The position numbers and the translations under genes were made by a program. The notes beneath the pieces are model-generated. The model saw nothing but the letters and a program-made list of their open reading frames with translations. It was not told where the DNA came from and did not search any database. From assembly GCA_003990745.1 (NCBI GenBank), contig RBNI01000412.1, forward strand, positions 1 to 31,684: 31,684 nt of DNA. Reading direction: 5' to 3'. Origin of the DNA: Jimgerdemannia flammicorona. Lineage: Eukaryota > Mucoromycota > Endogonomycetes > Endogonales > Endogonaceae. Of this stretch, positions 10,939-21,062 are shown one piece after another. Within the stretch, counting starts at the first letter, position 1, and each line of letters starts with the position of its first letter.

Positions 10939-10982
10939 GAATAGGTATTTTTGTATTAAAAATAACCTATTCAGAGAGAAGA
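10939..10982 (+). promoter_or_regulatory. Second hairpin plus purine tract before LTR copy 2
   Basis: GAATAGGTATTTTT (10939-10952) pairs with AAAAATAACCTATTC (10958-10972) with a one-base bulge. The purine run AGAGAGAAGA (10973-10982) follows directly, then LTR copy 2. The same architecture and the same CTATTC word occur at 9392-9431, so the hairpin looks like a family feature of the 3' end. Confidence 0.55.
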
Positions 10983-11417
10983 TATAATGTATATTATGAA
11001 ATTGAAACAGAAAATAGACATTTGATCATAGTATATGAATCTGATTTCCTGATTTATTATAGTATAGCCTTATAAATAATATATATAGAATCTTTTACAA
11101 ATGTTAAAATATTTACAAATGTCAAAGATTTTACAGATATTAAATTTTTGATGATTGTCAAAGATTTAATAGATATTAAGAATTAATACTTATGAAGAAT
11201 AACTTACAGGAAATATAGTCATAACTTAGTTACCTTATAGCTAGTAAATATGTATAAATATTTCCAGCATCTAGAGTGAATAAACCTCTGGTCAAAAGAG
11301 TTTGAGCCTTACCCTAATAGTCTAATAATGAGATTAGATAGATACTACTTATGACTCTGAGGAGTTAAGAAGAGTTATAGAAATCTACTATATTTTCCTA
11401 GTTATGTACTCACTACA
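10983..11417 (+). repeat. LTR copy 2
   Basis: Direct repeat of 9656-10076: shared GAAATAGACATTT-like, CTGATTTCCTGATTTATT, TTAAGAATTAATACTTATG and AATAAACCTC-type blocks in the same order. It ends with CTCACTACA. Hundreds of transitions separate the two copies. It could be the 3' LTR of a small non-autonomous element spanning 9433-11417, or the end of a tandem or internally deleted relative. Confidence 0.65.
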
Positions 11418-11419
11418 TC

Positions 11420-11500
11420 TAGTACTCCAAATGGATACAATTTATCTAGATGAGATTCAATTCAGATTTGTCATATAATAGATTCAAATTAACTCAGATT
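11420..11500 (+). repeat. Element A left terminal inverted repeat
   Basis: TAGTACTCCAAATGG at the edge, then GAGATTCAATTCAGATT and a GTCATATAAT word. The reverse complement of the right end (24225-24291) gives the same succession: TAGTGCTC, then AGATTCAATT, then GTCACATGAT. It is an imperfect, decayed TIR. Bases 11480-11530 add GATTAATCCAGATTAATTTG-type subterminal repeats. Confidence 0.7.
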
Positions 11501-13239
11501 AATCCAGATTAATTTGGATCATTCAAAATCTTTGATGATATCATTCTTTCTTTATCTTTGGTAATATCATCTATTTTTTATCTTTAGTGATATTATTCTT
11601 TCTTTGTTCTCTCTTTCTTTGTTTTTCCTTTCTTTATTCTCTCCAATACTCTTTTTAGTTTCTTCTGCCATATTATGAACAAATAAATAGCAACTCTTAA
11701 TAATATATTAGTCTACTCATTTTTACCTAATGATTATCAAAAGAGAGAATATTTGAGGTGGAAAAGTATTCTCTGCTAATAATGTTAAATTCTTTCTCAT
11801 ATAGACAGTATATAAGCTACTCATTGAGAGCTAAAGTAGCAGTGGTGATAGTAATAGTAATGGCAATGACAATAGCAATAATAATGAGAATGAGGGAGAA
11901 TTCCAATAACAACTCACAGTAACTCTTTAGACCTCAGAATTTATAAACCTCATAGCTATATATATAGCAGTCTTTTTAGAGCAGCTGATAGTAGATGTAG
12001 GTTGTCTTTTCATTATTATATTTAAATTTCCACAGTATAACTAAGTTTATTTTATATTGTTTCTCTTTTTCTTAGGATCTACAGCTCTATAGTAAGATCT
12101 GCTGACTTTATTAACAATATGTATCTGGTCAAGATAAAGAAAGGCTAGAGAATGTTACAAGGTATATCTTTAGTAGCTAAACTATTGAGTCAATGTATTA
12201 CATAGTAGAGATCTCAAAAGGATCAGAAGCAAGCCTTCATGAGTAATCTCATGCAACTTATCTACATGCAACTTATCTGCATACAACTCATTCTTTTGCT
12301 CTTTTCTGAATACTCATTTATATTTTATTTAACTTCATTTTTATATATTCTTCTCTAAAAACTCCTATATAATACTTATATATAATTTATCCACATACTT
12401 AACTCAGTCCACTACTCAGATTAAGACTCAGTTTTACTATAGAGGAGAATTTAAAGTTACTTTAGTTTAGCCACATCTGGTATCTAATCAAATAGAGAAG
12501 TTTGAGAGCAAGTTATCTAGCATGAGCAATATCAGTATTACTATCAAGACTTGGGGTCTACATTTAAATCAGAGTTAAACATTCTTGATCAAGAAGCCCA
12601 TTGATCTGCTGAAGTATTCAATGATGAAGAGAACTACATTATTGTTAATAAATATAGAGAGGCTATTACAGTAGTGGTAAGAAATCTCTATAGTGATAAG
12701 CTTTATTACTATTAATGAGATTTACAAGAATTGTATCAAATACTAGGTAGTGGAAAAGAGAGAGTATAAAAAGTAAAGAGGGGGAGTTTGGATAGGAATT
12801 GGATATATTGTAATATTAGCAAAGAGTGGGTTCCTTAGAGTTTTTTTTCCAAAATTCTCTACATTTATCTTCTTATTTTTGAGATTTTCTTTACTAACCT
12901 ATTTTTGTTAAATTTCTAAGAATATACAAAATTCTATACTCTTATCAGAACTTTAGAAGTACTGTCAAAAAATAAGCTACACATGAGTATGACATGGCCT
13001 ATATAATAATAGCAGTCATGATCTGGAGTTTTTTGAGCAGATTGTAGACTGAATAGCAGGCCAGCTTAGTGGTACTCTTGGTATAGCTGTATATATATTC
13101 TTAGCACAATTTAGTATACCATATGAGGTGAGAAGCTTGGTTTTTTTTTTTTATATAGCTTGAGAGTTTCTGTCTCCTATATGTAAAAAGAAATAATTTG
13201 ACCAAATGCTATCTATTTCAGTAGGTTTCTAAGTCAGGC

Positions 13240-13247
13240 CTCCTAGG
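13240..13247. repeat. Left target-site duplication of element B
   Basis: CTCCTAGG immediately before the B terminus; the partner CTCTTAGG is at 19803-19810 (7 of 8 match, the difference a C/T transition). Eight-base duplications are characteristic of hAT transposition. Confidence 0.8.
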
Positions 13248-13430
13248 TAGTACTCTGAATGAATAGAGTTGATCCAGATGAGATTCAATTCAGATTCATC
13301 ATGTGATAAATTTGAATCAACTTGGATTGGTCTCATGATCTGATTTAGATTGATCTGGATTGATCTGGATTGATCTATCTAGATTGATCCATCCAGAATG
13401 ATCTATCCAGATTGATCCATCTGGATTGAA
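13248..13430 (+). repeat. Element B left TIR and subterminal GATTGATCTG repeats
   Basis: TIR from 13248 to about 13320 (TAGTACTCTGAATGA, then GAGATTCAATTCAGATTC, ATCATGTGATAAATT). Bases 13341-13430 contain about eight copies of a GATTGATC(T/C)G(G/A) word with a roughly 10-13-base period. Such subterminal arrays are usually transposase-binding sites in hAT elements; that role is inferred. Confidence 0.75.
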
Positions 13431-13688
13431 ATCTTTGGTGACATCACCCTTTCCTTTTATTCCCTCTCTTCTTTTGTTCTTTTCTTTATTCTTTTTCTTT
13501 GTTCTTTTCTACTGCATCATGAGCAAATAAAACAGCAGCCCTTAATTTGTACATTGGTCTAGTCTACTCATTTTTTACCCTACAATAATCATTAAAAGAG
13601 AGAGTATTTGAGGTAGAAATGCACTCTCTGCTAACAATGTTAGATTCTTTCTCATATGAGCAGCATACAAGCTGCTCATTAAGAGCCA

Positions 13689-13800
13689 AAGGGGTGATAG
13701 CAGTGGTGATGGCAGTGGTGATGGTGATGGTGATGACAGTGGTGATAGTGATGGCAATGGTAGTGGTGATAGCAGTAGTGATAGCAGTAGCAATGGTGGA
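13689..13800 (+). repeat. GGTGAT/AGTGAT coding microsatellite
   Basis: Triplet-based repeat of GGTGAT, GGCAGT and AGCAGT units. In the gene X frame it gives a Ser/Gly/Asp tract. It is longer than the equivalent in element A (about 11835-11895). It makes several overlapping frames look open, which are not genes. Confidence 0.75.
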
Positions 13801-14311
13801 GATGAGAGAGAATTCTGGCAACAACTCACAGCAACCCTTCAGACCTCAGAATTCACAGATCTCATAGCTATATATATGGCAGCCTTTTTGGAGCAGCTGA
13901 TAGTAGATATAGGTTGCTCACTCAGTCACTACTTGTTTACTTATGTTTATTTAAATTTCCCCAGCATGACCCAATTTACCTCATGTTTTTCTTAGGGTCC
14001 ACAGCTCTACAGCAAGATCTGCTGACTTTATTCACAATATCTAGTCAAGATGAAGAAAGGCTGGCAGATGTTGCAGGGTATATCTTGGTGACTGAGCTGT
14101 TGAGTCAAATACATTGCATGGTAGAGGTCTCAAAAGAAACAGAAGCAAGTCTTCATGAGCAATCTTGTGCAACTCATACAACTCATCAGTATGCAACTCA
14201 TTAGCATGCAGCTCACTCACTCATTCACTCACACTCTTTTTCTGAAATACCCATCTCTGTGTTTTATTTAATTTTATTTTTTATATAGTCTCCTCCTAAA
14301 AAACACCCATA

Positions 14312-14502
14312 CTTGCACACAATCCATCTGCACACAACCCATCTGTATACAACCCATTTGCATGCAACCTATCTGCACACAACTCATCTGCATACAACCT
14401 GTCCATATGCAACTTGTCTGCACACAACCTGTCTGCATACAACCCATCTGCATACAACCCATCTGCATGCAACCCATTCACATGTAACCCATCTGCATAC
14501 TT
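14312..14502 (+). repeat. 15-bp minisatellite (ACAACCCATCTGCAT), about 12 copies
   Basis: Imperfect units of the form (T/C)ACAACC(C/T)(A/G)T(C/T)TGCA(T/C), period 15. They lie in the presumed intron between gene X exons 2 and 3. Sparser relatives run at 14170-14215. Because 15 is divisible by three, both strands show spurious open frames (THLHT-like and MQMGC-like repeats). Element A has only one or two units at the matching place (about 12253-12290), so the array expanded in B. Confidence 0.85.
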
Positions 14503-15269
14503 ATCTCAGTTCCTCAGATCAGGACTCAGTTCCATTGAAAAGGAGAGTTCAAAGTTACCCAAGTTTAACCATATCCGGCATCTGATAAAATAGAGAAATT
14601 TGAGGGTAAGATGTTCAGTATGAGTAGTACCAGTATCATCATCAAGGCTTGAGGGTCTACATTCGAATCAGAGCCAATTGTTCTTGACCAAGGGGTCCAT
14701 TGGCCAGCAAGAGTAACCAATGATGAAGAGAACTATATCATTATTAACGAATGTGGAGAGGTAGTTGTGATGGTGGTAAGGAACCTCTATGGCAATGAGC
14801 TTCGTTGCTACATCAATGAGATTTGTAAGGATTGTATCAAATACTGGGTGGTAGGAAAGAGGGGGTGAAAAAAGCAAGGAGGGGGGGTTTGGATAGAAAT
14901 CAGATATACTGCAACACTGGCAAAGAGTGGGTTCTGGAGTTCCAAAATTCTCTGCACTCATTTCCTTTTTTTTTTACTTCTCCACAGATAAATCATACTC
15001 TTCACTGATATACTCTTTTTTGATACAATTCCAGAGATATACAAGATTCTGTATCTCTACCAGAACTTTAGAAGTACTGTCAAAGAGCAAACTGCACATG
15101 AGCATGATATAGTCTGTATGGTAATAGTGGCTATGATATGAGGTTCTTTGAGCAGATTGGTAGAGAATATGGCAGGCTAGCTTGGTAGTGATCTTGACAC
15201 AGCTGTACATATATTCTTGGTACAATTTAGCATATTATATGAGGTAAGGAGCTCCACTTTTTTGGAGTG

Positions 15270-15322
15270 CTGCAGCCCAGGGGGTTTCTGCAGCCCAGGG
15301 GGTTTCTGCAGCCCAGGGGTTT
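15270..15322 (+). repeat. 18-bp triple tandem repeat CTGCAGCCCAGGGGGTTT
   Basis: Three consecutive units at 15270, 15288 and 15306 (the third with a one-base difference), in the intron before gene X exon 5. It is near-perfect, GC-rich and absent from the matching site in A (about 13137-13200), so it arose recently. It is preceded by a small hairpin, CTCCACTTTTTTGGAG. Confidence 0.9.
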
Positions 15323-15785
15323 TCTGCCCCTCCACATGTAAAAAGAACTAACCAGTTGCCATCTGTTTTGGCAGGTTTCCAAGCTGGGGCTCCCAGGGCT
15401 GGACTAAGAGCAGGTATCCACTAGCACAGCCTGGCAGTATGAGGTCCTGGGCCAAGGGTTCACCCAACCATATACTTATATCACATCAGAATATATTGGG
15501 CACAATGTTTCTCTGCCTACATATACAGACAACAATGTCACTCCAGTAATGTTTTATGTCCCAGAAAGGAAGGGCCCAATCTGGGAGGATAGTGGTAGAG
15601 TCTGGTATGACCTCACCTATGGCTTTGAGGTCCCATTTGTGGCCAACACAGCTATCCTCTTCCAACTACATGACTACCATAGCATCATTACCTTTGAGGA
15701 GAGCTCGGATACAATAGTCATCATACTTACAACAGATGATAGGCTCATTAAGGCCTGGAACTGGCAGGTGGAGCAGTTTTTGTAA

Positions 15786-16140
15786 GAGTCAGGTAATCTT
15801 TCATAAGGGTCAGGCAATCTTTTGTAAGGGTTAGGCAGTCATTTTGTGCAGGTTGGGCAGTCTTATATAGGGGGTTGGGTAAGGTGTCTCTTCTGTAGCA
15901 CTAGCTTAGCTATTATGCAGGGCCCTATCAGTCTCTTGGCCCTACTCTGCAGTATCACCAGTATGGTACTGTGGTGTAGGACCAGGGTGCTCATGAGACC
16001 CAAACCAGTGATAGGGCCTGAATCTGTAGTAGACTTCAACTGCTGGAAGTACCCTCTAACTACTGAAAATGCCCTCTGACTATCAGAAGTACTCCTAACC
16101 ACCAGAAGTACCCTCCAACTGCCAGGAATACCCTCTACCC
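15786..16140 (+). repeat. Short tandem arrays after gene X (about 30-bp and 21-bp units)
   Basis: 15786-15870: four units around GTCAGGCAATCTTTTGTAAG. 16037-16140: five units of AACTGCTGGAAGTACCCTCT type with 19-22-base spacing. Between them (15870-16037) is a non-repetitive stretch with no convincing gene. The first array is also present in A (20190-20270), so it predates the split of the two copies. Confidence 0.7.
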
Positions 16141-16144
16141 TAGA

Positions 16145-16620
16145 CTCCTTGGCAGCTTGAGGCTGCCCCTGTACTGCTGGTAGAGGGTTGCAAATTTTGT
16201 ATACTCCCTCCATCTGCCCTACTTGTCCCAGACACTTATGGCTTGGGGCTGCCCCTTGCTATTAGCAGAGGGCCACAAATTTTGCATGCTCCTTCCACTG
16301 ATCCCACACCCACTAATTTCACCAACTGACTCTACTCACTGACCCAGGTACTGACAGCTTGAAGCTGCCCCTTGCTGCTGGCAGAGGACTGCAAATTTTG
16401 CATACTCCCTCTGCTTACCTCCCCTCTGCTCCCCCGCCAACCCCCCTGATCCAGATACTTATAGCTTGGGGCTGCTCCTTGCTGCTAGTAGAGGGCTGCA
16501 AATTTTGCATGCTCCCTCCACTGACCCCATGCCCACCCACTGACCTGCCCACTGACCCAGATACTGACAGCTTGGGGCTGTCCCTTACTGCTGGTGGAGG
16601 GCCATAAATATTGTGTACTC
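16145..16620 (+). repeat. About 106-bp minisatellite, five copies, between the convergent genes
   Basis: The block AGCTTGGGGCTGCCCCTTGC...GGCAGAGGGCTGCAAATTTTGCATGCTCCCTC recurs with GCTT at 16155, 16241, 16357, 16464 and 16570 (spacings 86, 116, 107, 106). Fewer, decayed copies occur in A (about 20440-20870). Position between two convergent 3' ends is suggestive of a boundary or terminator-like role, but nothing in the sequence proves this. Confidence 0.85.
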
Positions 16621-16782
16621 CCTCTACTGCTATCACCAACCCCACTGACCACTGCTCCACTTGGACTACAAACTCCAGACTGAGTCTTCAGGTTTTTTTT
16701 CCCTTTTTATTATTTTTGAAAGATATTAAATATTCCACAAGGCCAACTAACTTATCTGTAAACCCCCAGGACCCACTGAATT

Positions 16783-19260
16783 TTAGCGGCCCAAGCCCCA
16801 CCAAGACTTCAGATACATATATACCCAGATTGTCTCAGTGTTCAGTATATACCTCTTTGGGACAATGAGGTCCACCCTACCTGAGAACACCCACTTGACA
16901 GGAGCGCTAGAGACAGGAATCACCAGATAGTCCTGAGCCATACCATATAGACTGGGGAAGTCCATTTGATGTAGCTACATATCTCAGTGGGTAGAGTAGT
17001 GGTTAGATTAGTGGGTTAAATTGGCCCAACACCTGCCTAACAACCCACCTTCCACCAGTTGAGTATCTCCATACCCTCCAGTAGGATCATGTGGTCACTG
17101 GTGAGGTAAATGGTAAGTTCATCTATTGATGGTAGCTCTTCCACTGATAGCTCCCTCTTTCTCTTTCTGCTGAAGTAAATGTAGAACAGAAGGGATCTCT
17201 CAGTATATTTATCTGGACTTCAGCCAGAACCTTGCAGCAGCACATAGTTTTTCTGGTACACTTCAATTATGGCCTACTTAGTTCTCTCAATGAAGTATTG
17301 CTCCCAGCCCTGATCTTTATGGTATTGTAGCTTTAAGCATAGGTCCAGCACTGTTTGAAGAAAAAGAGAGTGAGTTTTTGCAGAAGTTTCTCTGTTTTGG
17401 AAGAGGCAATGGCCATATGCTGATATCAACATATCTGTACTAATTGAGTATACAGTGGTATCTGTTTGGAAGTAGTATTTTCTGAGCTTGCTTAGAGCAA
17501 CCTCTATGGTGTCTCTCTGATCCAGGCTTAACTGTAAATCACTGTAACCCTCCAGCTTATCCTCAAGCTTGTCCTCTAGCCAGCCAATCAGAAGGTTGTA
17601 TACTGGGTTGTTTGTTTGACTATATCCTTTATACAATTGTCGAAACACTGGTAGTTATATGTAGTGAGATATTGCATTGTGTAGAGGCAGACAAAATGAG
17701 TATAGAGGCAGACAAAATAAGTATAGAGCCAGAGCAATCACCACTTACTTCCAAAACTCTGACAATATTTCTAAGTATATCCCACTTGCTTTCACCTAGA
17801 GCCTTGGCCCATATTTTCTTATCAGCAGCTATTATTGAATCTATTGGCTTTTTTTGTTTTTTTTTTTTTTTAAAAATAAATCTTCAATCATCCAAAACAA
17901 GTTACTTCAGCTGACTGAAGAAAAAAAGAATGCATACCACAGCAAACTCCAGCATGCACTGGATCATTGTAAATGTTAAGTTCCAATGTATACAGACATC
18001 TAATATAAGCTCTTTCAGGGCTAAACTGATTGCCCTACACTATGTAGTAAATTTGTCTCATCATTGTGGGGATGATCAGACTGACACAACCAGTTTGTAC
18101 AGCTTGGAAATTATACTCAGGGCCCCTCCTCTCTCAGATATTTTGTCTATATACATAAGATAGTCCTGAACAGCAAAGTTCAGTATGTGGGTCTGGCATC
18201 ATATATAGCAGCTTTTTACACTGAAGGCTACATTTTTCTGTTTGAGGCTGGCTACTAAAACTTGGAAAAATGTTGAGTTGTTTGTAGCATTGTCCATCAT
18301 AATGACCAAAATCTGTACTTGAAATATTCAGTCAGTAAATTTATGTGAAAATAAATAACCAATAAAATCTGATTTGTTTTAAGACCTCTCTCAAAATGCC
18401 AACCTGATGACAAGCCCTCTTTTTTATCTTAGTTGTGATCCCAAGCTCTCAGATATAACTAATAAAAGCATCTGCAATATTGTCTCCAGAATGAGGGCCA
18501 GCAAGTTTGACGAAGTCAAGAGTGAGAGATTTAAGCTACCAATTAAGATCAATCCAATAACTGGTAATGTCCAGAAATGAAATTGCATTGGGGGATGTCT
18601 ATGTATTGATCATAAATGAAATTTTGCCTGCCAAATTCTACTTATTGAATGTGAGGTTAAATTGGTGAGCTCTTTTATATAATTCAGCTTGTAAAGGTCA
18701 TAGTGCTGCCTTTATTTTACCTAAAGTGTCTAGTAGAGATTATCATGCTTCTTCCTATAGATCTCCAGGATATCTTTGTGAATAGTATCAGCACTTGACA
18801 AATATAAATCATACTTGAGAAGGCCAAAGATGCTATGCAATTGATTACTCTTGATGGTTGTGAATGACTGGTCTATATATACAATTCAGCAAATGAGCCG
18901 ATTTCGAAATTCTATCAAAGAGTATGGCTAAATATTTTTGATTAAATAGCATTATTGGTACAGAATAGTCAGACAATTGGATAAATATACCCACTATAGC
19001 TTGGATGTCAATTTTATTTGTCTCCATGTTCTTTTTGATTTTATCAGAGTACTTGTCTTTTATATATCAATACATATTCAAAGTTGTACCATTAAGCATT
19101 TTGAACTTCTGGCTGATACAGTTTATGGAGGTGAATGAAACAATATCATATATGTGTCAAATAAAAAGTGTCAATAGGTGTGTCTTAATTTTTTATCTGC
19201 AATAATTACAAACAACATCATCTTCTATCTTAGCACAATATTGCCAGATTTTAGAGCAAG
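16783..19260 (-). pseudogene. hAT transposase of element B (BED finger, RNase H-like core, dimerisation domain)
   Basis: Minus-strand order. BED-like finger: SKIWQYC...DDVVCNYC near 19205-19260, then LNGTTLNMY, stop, YIKDKYSDKI (about 19035-19100). First catalytic region: FMINT, stop, TSPNAISFL (about 18575-18615), where a hAT FxxDxWTS motif is expected, so the catalytic Asp is Asn and the Trp a stop. Then KLAGPHSGDNIADAF; second catalytic Asp in VIMDNATNNSTFF (about 18270-18310). THILNFAVQDYL; a SSPQ segment with three TGA at arginine positions. RKYYFQTDT, LDLCLKLQYHKD (LDPRLKL expected). C-terminal ELTIYL...WW and SLYGMAQDYLVIPVSSAPVK, where SAPVERVFS is expected, so a conserved Glu is Lys. 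Introns at 16975-17048 and 17351-17440 by GT-AG. Non-functional; its C-terminus and stop (16783-16785) are clear. Confidence 0.85.
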
Positions 19261-19450
19261 GATTGTATGGAAGGTGTGGAACTATTGGGGATGTTTGACT
19301 TGAAGCATTATTAGTACTGTGAACTGTTGAAGACTGATCTGTCAATATGTGTATTTGTGTATTTATATGTACATATGTATGCATGTGTGTATATTGTATA
19401 TACATATGTATGTATTGTATATATGGATGCATTCAGCATATGAGTCATGT

Positions 19451-19802
19451 GGAGGATTTGGATTGGAGGATTCAGTTGAAGGATTTGAATGAGAATTCAA
19501 ATTGAAGGATCCAAATTGGAGGATTCAAATTGAAGGATTCAAATTGGAGAATTTAGATTGAGTGATTCAAATTGAGTGATTCAGATTGAGTGATTTAGAT
19601 TGAGTAATTCAGATTGAGTGATTCAGATTAAGTGATTTGGATTGGGGTAGTTCAGATGGGTGATTTGGATGGAGTGATTCAGATGGGGTGATTTGAATTA
19701 ATCTGAGTTGATTCAGATGGCTTCAGATTTGAGATTCAGATCAAACCATTATATGATGAATCAAATCTGGATTTGATTTGAATTGACTCGTTTGGAGCAC
19801 TA
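19451..19802 (+). repeat. Element B right subterminal array and TIR
   Basis: About 20 units of GATTCAGATTGAGT and GGATTCAAATTGAAG type run from 19451 to 19735. The inverted terminus occupies about 19737-19802 (ending GAGTCAATTCAAATC on the minus strand behind TAGTGCTCCAAAC). The array is the counterpart of the left GATTGATC array but much longer. Likely transposase-binding, by analogy with hAT elements. Confidence 0.75.
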
Positions 19803-19810
19803 CTCTTAGG
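19803..19810. repeat. Right target-site duplication of element B
   Basis: CTCTTAGG, partner of CTCCTAGG at 13240-13247. Joining 13247 to 19811 restores the continuous last exon of gene X in element A. Confidence 0.8.
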
Positions 19811-20200
19811 ACTGGATGAAGAACAGATATGTATTCTCTAGTACTATCTAATAATATGAGGTCTTGGGCCAAGAGTTCACCCAACCATATACTTATATTA
19901 CATTAGAGTATATTAGGTACAATATTTCTCTATCCACACACATAGACAACAATATCACTTTAGTAATGTTTTATATTCTGGAAAGAAAGGGCCCAACTTG
20001 GAAGGATAGTGGTGATATCTGATATAATCTTATTATAGTTTTGGGGTTCTATTTGCAGCCAACATGGCCATTCTATATCAACCATACAATCTCTATAATA
20101 CTATTGCCTTTGAGGAGAGCTCAGATATTATAGTTGTTATACTCATAATAGATAATTAGCTCATCATGGTCTGAGACTAGTGGGTGGAGCAGTTTTGTGA

Positions 20201-21062
20201 AGATTAGGCAGCCTTTTGTGAAGGTTAGGCAGTCTTTTGTGAGAGTTAGGTTGTCTTTTGTAAGGGTTAGATAGCCAGATACCTCTTTTGTTTGTAGCAC
20301 TAGTTTTTAGCTTTTAGCTTTTTGCCAGGCTCTACTAGTCCCTTGGCCCTGCTTTGTAGTACTACTGGTATAGTACTACAGAGTACTAGTGGGACCCAAA
20401 TCTGTATCAGAGTCTGATCTACACCAGAGTCTGACTGCTTGAAGTTGCTTCTCACAGTGGGTCATTAGGCCACAAATTCTGCATACTCTCTCTAATATAC
20501 CCTGTATCAACTTGCAGCTTAGGGCTGTTCCATACTACTGGCAGAGAGCTGCACTCTCTTCACCAACTCTGCCAACTCCCACTTCACTTTGTTTGTTTTG
20601 CAGCACTAGTTTTGCCAGACTCTACTAGCTCCTTGGTCCTACTTTATGATACTACTGATGCAATACTATAGTATAGGACCAGAGTGTCTATAGGACCCAA
20701 ATCTGTACTAGAGTCTGATCTGTACTAGAGTCTGACTGCTTGAAGTTACTTCTTATAGTGGGTTATTAGACTACAAATTTTACATACTCCCTCTGATCTG
20801 GACTTTTGTACTAACTTGTAGCTTGGAGTCACCATGGAGGGCTGTAAATTTTGTATGCTCTCTCTCTACTAACTCTGCTGACTCTCACCAACTCCACCAA
20901 CTCTACTGATCTTACTTGGGCTAGTATAGAGCTGCAAACACTAGTATGCACCCTCTGCCAGCTACTCTATGCTCTGAGCTGAACTTTTTTTTCTTTAAAT
21001 AATTTATAAAAAATAATTTATTTCTAACTATTTTTGTTTAATACTACAGAACTCATCCAATT
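20201..21062. other. Spacer between gene X and the transposase in element A
   Basis: Counterpart of 15786-16782 in B. Holds AGGCAGTCTTTTGTGA-type repeats (to 20270), two decayed copies of a block with CCAAATCTGTA(C/T)(T/C)AGAGTCTGATCTG (about 20395-20460 and 20698-20760), and AGCTTGGAG...GCTGTAAATTTTG remnants of the 106-bp unit. No gene. Confidence 0.6.

Larger units (their letters stand above)
13561..15785 (+). pseudogene. Gene X: unassigned multi-exon protein carried by the hAT element
   Basis: Exons read in phase across GT-AG introns: exon 1 about 13561-13912; exon 2 from 13996 (starts G-STALQQDLLTLFT); a long exon about 14510-14868 (contains ESEPIVLDQGVHW and ENYIIINECGEVVVMVV); exon 4 15035-15243 (EIYKILYLYQNF... 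to FSILYE); exon 5 15375-15785 (VSKLGLPGLD..., YITSEYIGHNVSLP, ERKGPIWEDSGRVWYD, ending NWQVEQFL-TAA). Exon 1 has a Ser/Gly/Asp-rich low-complexity stretch, then EFWQQLTATLQTSEF and IAIYMAAFLEQLIVDI. Only a few stops per exon (TGA or TAG where R, W or Q is likely). I recognise no domain. Conservation of the exon structure in element A supports a genuine gene. Its role, such as an accessory transposition protein, is unknown. Confidence 0.6.
13248..19802. mobile_element. hAT-type DNA transposon, element B (younger, nested copy, 6555 bp)
   Basis: Bounded by inverted termini TAGTACTCTGAATGA (left) and TAGTGCTCCAAACGA (right, minus strand) and by an 8-bp duplication. Two convergent genes: plus-strand gene X (13561-15785) and minus-strand hAT transposase (16783-about 19260), separated by about 1 kb of tandem repeats. 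Subterminal arrays of GATTGATCTG (left) and GATTCAGATTGAGT (right) lie inside the termini. It inserted into the last exon of gene X in element A, in the same orientation as A. It keeps roughly a dozen CpG, whereas I spotted only one or two in A. Confidence 0.88.
11709..20200 (+). pseudogene. Gene X of element A, split by insertion of element B
   Basis: Homologous to gene X of element B along all exons. The 5' part is at about 11709-13247 (readable blocks: about 11769-11990, 12080-12250, 12425-12770, 12930-13130 and the start of the last exon at 13223). The rest of the last exon is at 19811-about 20200, beginning LDEEQ. Element B interrupts the last exon in a Gly codon. The Ser/Gly/Asp repeat is shorter than in B, and the 15-bp intronic repeat of B is almost absent. 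Many stops and some frameshifts: non-functional. One site keeps TGG where B has TGA. Confidence 0.65.

Noticed and set aside
13564..13867. Open frames on both strands around the GGTGAT repeat (Ser/Leu/Pro or Ile/Thr-rich peptides)
   Set aside because: They are by-products of a trinucleotide-based microsatellite. Only the frame giving Ser/Gly/Asp connects in phase to the next exon.
14312..14502. CRISPR-like regular array or a repeat protein gene
   Set aside because: The 15-bp units are contiguous with no unique spacers, and frames are open on both strands only because the period is a multiple of three. It sits in a presumed intron of a fungal transposon gene.
16359..16660. Pro/Leu-rich open frames over 16359-16660 on both strands
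   Set aside because: They lie in the 106-bp minisatellite, and the peptide repeats follow the DNA period.
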